This document shows, piece by piece, positions 1-5,062 of a DNA stretch of 5,062 bases. The DNA is from Maribacter sp. GTDB lineage: Bacteria; Bacteroidota; Bacteroidia; Flavobacteriales; Flavobacteriaceae. The stretch is taken from contig JANQUX010000289.1 of the NCBI GenBank assembly GCA_030730545.1, forward strand, positions 1 through 5,062. The letters run 5' to 3'. The notes beneath the pieces were generated by a model, which was given only the letters and a program-made list of their open reading frames with translations, had not been told where the DNA came from and did no database searches. How positions within the stretch are numbered: position 1 is the first letter of the stretch; each line of letters begins with the position of its first letter. Position numbers and translations under genes: made by a program.

Positions 1-1354
1 GTGTAACAATGCCGTTATCAATCTGTTCCCAGGTATAACTCAGTACATTTGCTGCGTCAGCATCTGTAGCTTCGCCCGTAAGTACAAAGGGAGTACCTTT
101 TGGTATACTATAATTTATTAATGGTGTAATCGTTGGTGGACTATTGGTAAGTACTTCTGTTACACCACAAGATACCGTTTCTAGATAATCTCGTATTTGG
201 AGTATACTCACATAATGAAAGTAATCATCACTATTAGAAGCAACATTATTGACACCTGTTATACCTGCATACCCCATTATGGTAGTACCACTAGCTGGTT
301 CTACCTGTACCGTCGTACCTTCAGAAATATGAGAAAAAGAATGATTGGCCCCGAACTGATGTCCCATTTCATGAGCTACCAAATCAATATCAAAAGCATC
401 ACCTACCGGGGAAGACAAAGTTGTATAACCACTACCCTTTCTACTGTTAATACAAACAGCACCGATAAAGCCTGAGTTACCATCTAGTGTATTATCCTGT
501 TGATTGAACAAATGCCCAATATCATAATTTGCTCCACCGATTACACTGGTCAACGTATTTTGAACCTGAGAACTTAAACTGCCGGTATAAGGGTCGGTTT
601 CTGGATCTGTATAAATTACAAGGTCCGTATTAACTATTAACTCTAGAGTAATTGCCAAGTCTCGTACGAATACTGCGTTAATTCTAGTTAAAGTAGCATT
701 TATAGCAGCAAGTGCATCTGCCTTAGTGCCACCATGAAACTCAGTATATTCACCAGAAGCAGAAATGGCCACCCTAAACTTTCTAAGCGTTTGATCATCG
801 ACCAATTTAGCGGTTAGATTTTGTGAATATTCTTTAACCTCAGGTATCGTTTTACAAACAAAATCAATATCTCGCGCATCTTGTTCGGTTCTACGATACA
901 AAATATAGGTGTTGTCAGCTGATTTTTGCATAAAAACAGCACCGTTATCGCCCGAAATACTCATCGTACTTTGAATACCTTTTGGTGAAACGCTAAAACG
1001 AATTTGCATTGTTGGATCGTGCAATGCAATACCTTTATATGATTTAATTGATGGATATTTTGCAGCAAGTCCCTCAGAAAAAAGATGAGCATCTTCTACC
1101 GAAAAAGGAATTAAAGAACCGTCTTCATTGGGGAAATAGATAATATTAGCAGCTGCATTACCGGCAAGTGCAGAGAGAAATACTTCTTGGTCTAGTGTAA
1201 AAGCCATACCTTTATTCACCAATAAACGCTGCTTTGAAAACTGTTTAGCGGTAGCATTTAATTCAGTATTTTTCCAATAGGTAGTCTGAGCCAGACCGGA
1301 AAAGGAAAGAAATACTATGGTAATTGAAAAAACTAGGCGTAATTTTGCAATCAT
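1..1354 (-). CDS. Secreted reprolysin-like (M12B-type) zinc metalloprotease, C-terminus missing at window edge
   Basis: This is a partial gene: 451 codons are read from an ATG at 1354 leftwards, with no stop before the window edge. The start is fixed by an in-frame TGA at 1372-1370, six codons upstream. Residues 1-22 form a Sec signal peptide (basic start, hydrophobic core, LAQ cleavage with Q23 as the new N-terminus). Residues about 23-185 look like a propeptide, and C167 lies in a stretch (DFVCKTIPE) that could act as a cysteine switch. The catalytic domain starts near 191 (LRKFRVAISASGEY). It carries the zinc motif HEMGHQFGANH with ligands H328, H332 and H338 and catalytic E329, followed by the Met-turn TIMGY at M360. 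C301 and C396 may form a disulfide. From about 405 an Ig/PKD-like segment begins (VLTGEATDAD, then SYTWEQID). Relatives in Bacteroidota usually continue with further domains and a type IX secretion sorting tail; that part is not visible. The substrate is unknown. The gene is divergent from ribF. Confidence 0.93.
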   Translation of the reverse strand, partial: MIAKLRLVFSITIVFLSFSGLAQTTYWKNTELNATAKQFSKQRLLVNKGMAFTLDQEVFLSALAGNAAANIIYFPNEDGSLIPFSVEDAHLFSEGLAAKYPSIKSYKGIALHDPTMQIRFSVSPKGIQSTMSISGDNGAVFMQKSADNTYILYRRTEQDARDIDFVCKTIPEVKEYSQNLTAKLVDDQTLRKFRVAISASGEYTEFHGGTKADALAAINATLTRINAVFVRDLAITLELIVNTDLVIYTDPETDPYTGSLSSQVQNTLTSVIGGANYDIGHLFNQQDNTLDGNSGFIGAVCINSRKGSGYTTLSSPVGDAFDIDLVAHEMGHQFGANHSFSHISEGTTVQVEPASGTTIMGYAGITGVNNVASNSDDYFHYVSILQIRDYLETVSCGVTEVLTNSPPTITPLINYSIPKGTPFVLTGEATDADAANVLSYTWEQIDNGIVT

Positions 1355-1376
1355 TAAGAGGCTTTTAACTCAAAAT

Positions 1377-1384
1377 CAAATATA
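1377..1384 (-). promoter_or_regulatory. Candidate promoter -7 element for the metalloprotease gene
   Basis: Read on the minus strand, these bases are TATATTTG, an exact match to the Bacteroidota sigma-A -7 consensus TAnnTTTG. The element ends 22 bases before the protease ATG, which leaves a short leader of roughly 15 bases. I see no convincing TTTG -33 element at the usual distance upstream, so the call rests on the -7 box and its position alone. The window is AT-rich, so chance matches are possible. Confidence 0.45.
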
Positions 1385-1407
1385 AGTCTTTTTATTTTCT
1401 ATCATAG

Positions 1408-2334
1408 GTGATTACAGTCCGCAACATTTCTAAATACAAAGAAGAATATCCTACGGTCATTACCATAGGTACCTTTGACGGTGTACATATAGGTCACCTT
1501 AAAATACTTAGCAAAATCATAAATCATGCCAAGAGTACAGAATTAAAATCTTCTGTGCTTACCTTTTTTCCGCATCCGAGAATGGTTTTACAGAAAGATG
1601 CTAACATAAAACTGTTGAATACGATAGAAGAAAAGATTACTATTTTAGAAAATCTTGGTCTTGACGTACTCATCATCCATCCTTTCACCAAAGAATTCTC
1701 TCGTCTTACGGCTGTTGAGTTTGTACGTGATATGCTTGTAAATACGCTACACATTAAAAAAGTCATTATTGGATATGACCACAGGTTCGGTCGAAATAGA
1801 AATGCGAATATTACCGATTTAACGACATTCGGAAATACCTATGATTTTTCGGTTGAAGAAATTCCCGCTCAAGAAATCGACGATGTATCTGTGAGTTCTA
1901 CAAAAATTAGAAAAGCATTAGAAGACGGCGATATTGAAACCGCTAATAGTTACTTGGGCTATGAATACATGCTTACAGGAACAATTATTAAGGGAAAAGG
2001 AATCGGCAAACAATTAGGCTACCCAACAGCTAACCTATCAATTGCCGAAGATTATAAACTGATACCTAAAAATGGTGCTTATGTTGTAAACAGCATTTTA
2101 AATGGAGCGGTTGTATACGGGATGATGAATATCGGTTACAACCCAACCGTTAATGGTACCGAGAAATCGATAGAGATCAATTTTTTCGATTTTAATACTG
2201 ATTTATATGATCAAAAAATTCAAGTTAATATTTTGGTTCGCTTAAGAGATGAGCATAAATTTGAATCTGTTGAGGCTTTAAAGAATCAATTAGCCAAGGA
2301 TAAAGAAAAATCGCTACATTATATTAAAAAGTAA
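1408..2334 (+). CDS. ribF: Bifunctional riboflavin kinase / FAD synthetase RibF
   Basis: The 308-residue protein, typical for the family, phosphorylates riboflavin to FMN and adenylates FMN to FAD in the cytoplasm. The N-terminal FAD synthetase domain (about 1-185) is a nucleotidyltransferase fold. It has GTFDGVHIGH at 21-30 (HxGH-type ATP site), FFPHPR at 53-58, GYDHRFGRNR at 122-131 and the SSTKIR signature at 163-168. The C-terminal riboflavin kinase domain (about 186-306) has GKGIGKQLGYPTANL at 196-210 including the PTAN motif, NIGYNPTV at 241-248, and E256 in SIEINFFDF, the expected catalytic glutamate. The start is a GTG directly after an in-frame TAG (1405-1407); no other start codon would retain the nucleotide-binding motif. 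There is no Shine-Dalgarno sequence. I found no clear promoter in the 53 bases upstream. The next gene begins 2 bases after the stop, suggesting an operon. Confidence 0.97.
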   Translation: MITVRNISKYKEEYPTVITIGTFDGVHIGHLKILSKIINHAKSTELKSSVLTFFPHPRMVLQKDANIKLLNTIEEKITILENLGLDVLIIHPFTKEFSRLTAVEFVRDMLVNTLHIKKVIIGYDHRFGRNRNANITDLTTFGNTYDFSVEEIPAQEIDDVSVSSTKIRKALEDGDIETANSYLGYEYMLTGTIIKGKGIGKQLGYPTANLSIAEDYKLIPKNGAYVVNSILNGAVVYGMMNIGYNPTVNGTEKSIEINFFDFNTDLYDQKIQVNILVRLRDEHKFESVEALKNQLAKDKEKSLHYIKK

Positions 2335-2336
2335 TT

Positions 2337-3665
2337 ATGCTCAATAGGTTGTTATTTCAACGCATAGATAATAGCCAGTTAATCATATTCCGTATTTTTT
2401 TTGGTATTCTAGTTGCCCTAGAATGTTTTGGGGCTATTGCTACAGGGTGGGTAAAGCGCAATCTCATTACACCAAAATACACTTTTCCTTTCATAGATTT
2501 TGAGTTTCTACAGCCATTACCAGGTTATGGCATGTACTTTTACTTCTGCACAATGGGCTTATTGGGCCTATTTATAGCTATAGGTTTCAAATACAGAGCA
2601 AGTATCATTTCATTTACCATATTATGGACTGCAACATACTTGATGCAAAAAACAGCGTATAACAACCATTACTACCTGCTCATATTAATATCATTATTAA
2701 TGTGCTTTTTCCCTGCGGAAAGAAGTCGGTCGTACGATGTTAAAATGAATGCTGAATTAGAAACCAATTCAATGTATGCCTATGTAAAATGGATAGTAGT
2801 GTTACAATTATTTATTGTTTATGTATACGCGTCAATAGCTAAAATGTATGGCGATTGGCTCGATTTTAGCACCATTGCTACATTAATGAATTCAAAAAAA
2901 GACTATTGGTTAATTGGCAATCTATTACAGCAACCATGGGTACATGTAATTATCGGCTGGGTAGGCATTCTATTCGACCTATTAATAGTACCGGCACTAC
3001 TTTGGAAACCAACAAGAAAAATCGCCTTCTTTCTGTCATTATTTTTTCATTTGTTCAATTCCATTATTTTTCAAATCGGAATTTTCCCTTATTTATCGAT
3101 CGCTTTCAGTGTTTTCTTTTTTGAACCAGAAACCATTCGCAGTATATTTTTTAAATCTAAGAAACCATATACCACTTCAAAATTCATTATTCCAACATAC
3201 CAAAACACCCTTCTATTAGGCTTCTCCATATACTTTATAATACAATTACTACTCCCCATTCGACATTACGCTATTGATGGAGATGTACTTTGGACGGAAG
3301 AGGGTCACCGAATGAGCTGGAGAATGATGTTACGAAGCAGACAAGGTAAGGGTACCTTTAAAGTAGTCGACAAAAAGACCGAAGAGGTGACCTATATAAA
3401 TCCGAAAGATTACGTCACCGCAAGTCAAGAGCGTAAAATTTTCGCTTACCCAGATTTTGCTTGGCAGTTTGCACAGTACCTAAAGAAAGATTTTGAAGAA
3501 AAAAATGTGGAAGTTGAAATCTATTTAGAGAATTCTGTAATTAGCATTAATAGAAAAAATTACACTCCGTTTATTGACCCCGAAATAGATTTAGCTGCAG
3601 AACCGTGGTACCAAACAAAACACCATACTTGGATTCTACCTATTAACAATAAAATTAAAAATTAG
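2337..3665 (+). CDS. Vitamin K-dependent gamma-carboxylase-like HTTM membrane protein
   Basis: This 442-residue integral membrane protein has about eight hydrophobic segments (near 14-36, 64-84, 88-105, 110-126, 149-168, 203-223, 228-262 and 288-307) and a polar C-terminal domain (about 310-442). It matches human GGCX, as I recall that sequence, in order: KTAYNNH with H111 (human NNH, H160); YASIAKMYGDW with K169 at the position of the catalytic base K218 and A168 at K217; FFHLFNSIIFQIGIFPY at 236-252; SWRMMLRSR at 327-335; YINPKDY at 353-359; ISIN and FIDPEIDL at 402-419; and TWILP at 431-435. It ends where human GGCX continues for roughly 250 more residues. No cysteine occurs after C123, so the human C99-C450 disulfide has no counterpart. 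In animals the enzyme couples oxidation of reduced vitamin K to glutamate gamma-carboxylation. Whether this homolog carboxylates anything is unknown, and many bacterial HTTM proteins are uncharacterised. The ATG lies 2 bases after the ribF stop, so translational coupling is likely. Confidence 0.85.
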   Translation: MLNRLLFQRIDNSQLIIFRIFFGILVALECFGAIATGWVKRNLITPKYTFPFIDFEFLQPLPGYGMYFYFCTMGLLGLFIAIGFKYRASIISFTILWTATYLMQKTAYNNHYYLLILISLLMCFFPAERSRSYDVKMNAELETNSMYAYVKWIVVLQLFIVYVYASIAKMYGDWLDFSTIATLMNSKKDYWLIGNLLQQPWVHVIIGWVGILFDLLIVPALLWKPTRKIAFFLSLFFHLFNSIIFQIGIFPYLSIAFSVFFFEPETIRSIFFKSKKPYTTSKFIIPTYQNTLLLGFSIYFIIQLLLPIRHYAIDGDVLWTEEGHRMSWRMMLRSRQGKGTFKVVDKKTEEVTYINPKDYVTASQERKIFAYPDFAWQFAQYLKKDFEEKNVEVEIYLENSVISINRKNYTPFIDPEIDLAAEPWYQTKHHTWILPINNKIKN

Positions 3666-3695
3666 TTAATTAGAATTTAGTCCTTGAAAGTACCC

Positions 3696-3725
3696 TTTGT
3701 AAACAATAAGATTAACGTAAATTTA
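3696..3725 (+). promoter_or_regulatory. Candidate Bacteroidota-type promoter of serS
   Basis: TTTG at 3696-3699 and TAAATTTA at 3718-3725 resemble the -33 (TTTG) and -7 (TAnnTTTG, one mismatch at the last base) elements of Bacteroidota, with 18 bases between them. The second box ends 20 bases before the serS ATG, giving a short leader. The remainder of the 80-base gap (3666-3745) shows no strong hairpin with a T-run, so no terminator for the upstream genes is called and read-through into serS remains possible. Confidence 0.4.
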
Positions 3726-3745
3726 CAGCCAAATACAATTCAATA

Positions 3746-5017
3746 ATGTTACAAATACAGACCATAAGAGATAATAAGGAAGAAATTATCCTTGCCCTTG
3801 GAAAAAGAAATATTGACGCACAACCTTTAGTTGAAAAAGTGCTTCAATTAGATGAGAATAGACGTGCTGCCCAAACCAGTTTGGACAACGTTTTGGCCGA
3901 ATCGAACAAGCTTTCTAAAGAAATTGGTGAATTGTACAAAACTGGAAAGGCACAAGAAGCCAATCTGCTCAAAGAACAAACAGTAAAACTAAAAGAAGAA
4001 TCGAAGCAATTAGGCGATGACCTTGCTACTGCCGAAGAAGAGCTGCAAACACTTTTATATCAATTACCAAACGCACCTCATAGTTCTGTAAAAAAAGGTT
4101 CTTCTGAAGAAGATAACGAAGAAATATTTAGAGAAGGTGATGTACCAAAACTTTATGATAATGCACAACCACATTGGGAGCTTGCAAAGAAATATGACAT
4201 CATAGATTTTGAACTAGGCGTTAAAATAGCCGGTGCTGGTTTTCCCGTTTATAAAGGAAAAGGCGCTCGCTTACAACGTGCTTTAATTGCTTATTTCTTA
4301 GATAAAAATACCGAAGCTGGCTATACTGAAATTCAAGTTCCGCATTTGGTAAACGAACTCTCAGGGTATGGTACAGGTCAATTACCAGACAAAGAAGGGC
4401 AAATGTATCATGTAACTGCAGACGACTTGTATTTAATACCGACGGCAGAAGTACCCGTTACCAATATATTTAGAGATGTTATTGTAAATGAAAGTGATTT
4501 CCCTATTACATATACCGGCTACACACCTTGCTTTAGAAGAGAAGCGGGTAGTTATGGTGCACATGTACGTGGTCTGAACCGTTTACATCAATTCGACAAA
4601 GTTGAAATTGTACGTGTCGAGCATCCTTCAAGATCATATGACGCCTTAGATGGCATGGTTGAACATGTAAAGAATATTTTAAGAGAATTAAAATTACCAT
4701 ACCGTATTCTAAGACTGTGTGGTGGTGATTTAGGATTTACCTCTGCTCTTACATTTGACTTTGAAGTATTCTCAACTGCTCAAGATAGATGGCTAGAAAT
4801 TAGCTCTGTTTCGAACTTTGAAACCTACCAAGCCAACAGATTAAAATTGCGCTTTAAAGATGAAAATGGTAAAAACCAACTGGCACATACTTTGAACGGA
4901 AGTTCTTTGGCACTACCACGTGTACTAGCCGGAATTTTAGAAAATTACCAAACTGCAGATGGGATTAAAATTCCAGAGGTATTAATACCTTATTGTGGTT
5001 TTGATATGATTGATTAA
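3746..5017 (+). CDS. serS: Seryl-tRNA synthetase (class II aminoacyl-tRNA synthetase)
   Basis: The 423-residue protein, full length for the bacterial type, activates serine with ATP and loads it onto tRNA-Ser (and tRNA-Sec where present) in the cytoplasm. The N-terminal domain has a long charged two-helix coiled coil (about 30-105) that grips the long variable arm of tRNA-Ser. The catalytic core follows. Motif 1 lies around 173-202, ending in IQVPHLV. TAEVPVTN at 233-240 contributes to serine binding. Motif 2 spans 263-287 (FRREAG, then a loop to FDKVE, with R264 as the expected ATP-contacting arginine). Motif 3 spans 384-402 (NGSSLALPR, with R392, then ENYQ). EISSVSNFETYQANR at 351-365 is the conserved segment before motif 3. 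The ATG gives the usual N-terminus (MLQIQTIRDN). Translation ends in tandem TAA TAA (5015-5020). No truncation or frameshift is seen. Confidence 0.98.
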   Translation: MLQIQTIRDNKEEIILALGKRNIDAQPLVEKVLQLDENRRAAQTSLDNVLAESNKLSKEIGELYKTGKAQEANLLKEQTVKLKEESKQLGDDLATAEEELQTLLYQLPNAPHSSVKKGSSEEDNEEIFREGDVPKLYDNAQPHWELAKKYDIIDFELGVKIAGAGFPVYKGKGARLQRALIAYFLDKNTEAGYTEIQVPHLVNELSGYGTGQLPDKEGQMYHVTADDLYLIPTAEVPVTNIFRDVIVNESDFPITYTGYTPCFRREAGSYGAHVRGLNRLHQFDKVEIVRVEHPSRSYDALDGMVEHVKNILRELKLPYRILRLCGGDLGFTSALTFDFEVFSTAQDRWLEISSVSNFETYQANRLKLRFKDENGKNQLAHTLNGSSLALPRVLAGILENYQTADGIKIPEVLIPYCGFDMID

Positions 5018-5021
5018 TAAA

Positions 5022-5037
5022 AATACTTCAAAGTATT
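5022..5037 (-). terminator. Small hairpin, possible terminator for a leftward gene beyond the window
   Basis: AATACTT (5022-5028) and AAGTATT (5031-5037) are perfect inverted repeats with two bases between them; in RNA this would be about six pairs with a four-base loop. On the minus strand the stem runs into TTTTTATT, as expected of an intrinsic terminator for leftward transcription. On the plus strand it is followed by AAACATC, which is poor for terminating serS. The stem has only one G-C pair and is weak. No convergent gene can be identified in the remaining 25 bases. Confidence 0.3.
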
Positions 5038-5062
5038 AAACATCTAAAAAAGATATGCCATA

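Noticed and set aside
197..475. 92-codon plus-strand open frame
   Set aside because: It lies antisense to the catalytic domain of the metalloprotease, overlapping the HEMGHQFGANH zinc motif and the Met-turn. Its product has no recognisable motif, so it is a shadow of the real gene.
1524..1766. 80-codon minus-strand open frame
   Set aside because: It is antisense to the FAD synthetase domain of ribF and its product resembles nothing; the sense frame is clearly the coding one.
2906..3124. 72-codon plus-strand open frame in another frame of the carboxylase-like gene
   Set aside because: It overlaps the conserved HTTM core, including the FQIGIFPY segment in the true frame, and shows no domain of its own.
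3666..3695. AATTA/TAATT inverted repeat just after the carboxylase-like gene as a terminator
   Set aside because: The stem is about five A-T pairs with a tiny loop and no T-run follows; it is what AT-rich sequence produces by chance.
4892..4954. Unusual-looking seryl-tRNA synthetase motif 3 (GSSLALPR rather than the GSGLAVGR of E. coli-like enzymes)
   Set aside because: From family knowledge this variant is ordinary in Bacteroidota SerS. The motif 3 arginine (R392) is present, so there is no reason to infer altered activity.
1..5062. Search for CRISPR arrays, tRNA or rRNA genes, insertion sequences and long direct repeats
   Set aside because: None was seen. Nearly all of the window is occupied by four coding regions, and no gap exceeds 80 bases.

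Overview
The window looks like chromosomal DNA of a member of the Bacteroidota, most likely a marine-type Flavobacteriaceae. The evidence is the AT-rich composition, the lack of Shine-Dalgarno sequences before the genes, matches to the Bacteroidota promoter element TAnnTTTG, and the family character of the encoded proteins. The taxonomic call is inference; no rRNA is present.

Layout: bases 1-1354 (minus strand) carry the N-terminal 451 residues of a secreted zinc metalloprotease of the reprolysin (M12B-like) type, which runs off the left edge. A 53-base divergent intergenic region (1355-1407) follows. On the plus strand come ribF (1408-2334, bifunctional riboflavin kinase/FAD synthetase, GTG start), then, after only 2 bases, a multi-pass membrane protein homologous to vitamin K-dependent gamma-carboxylase (2337-3665, HTTM family). 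An 80-base gap with a candidate promoter precedes serS (3746-5017, seryl-tRNA synthetase). The last 45 bases hold a small hairpin, better oriented as a terminator for an unseen leftward gene, and no gene that can be called.

How the genes relate: ribF makes FMN and FAD, and serS charges tRNA-Ser; both are housekeeping genes. The carboxylase-like gene is tightly coupled to ribF and probably co-transcribed with it. The most interesting item is this protein. It can be aligned by eye with human GGCX from its membrane domain into the first part of the lumenal domain, and it keeps the residues corresponding to the catalytic lysine and the NNH histidine. The Bacteroidota generally use menaquinone (vitamin K2), so a vitamin K-type cofactor would be available, but no substrate protein is evident here. 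The secreted protease is transcribed away from the rest and has no visible functional link to it.
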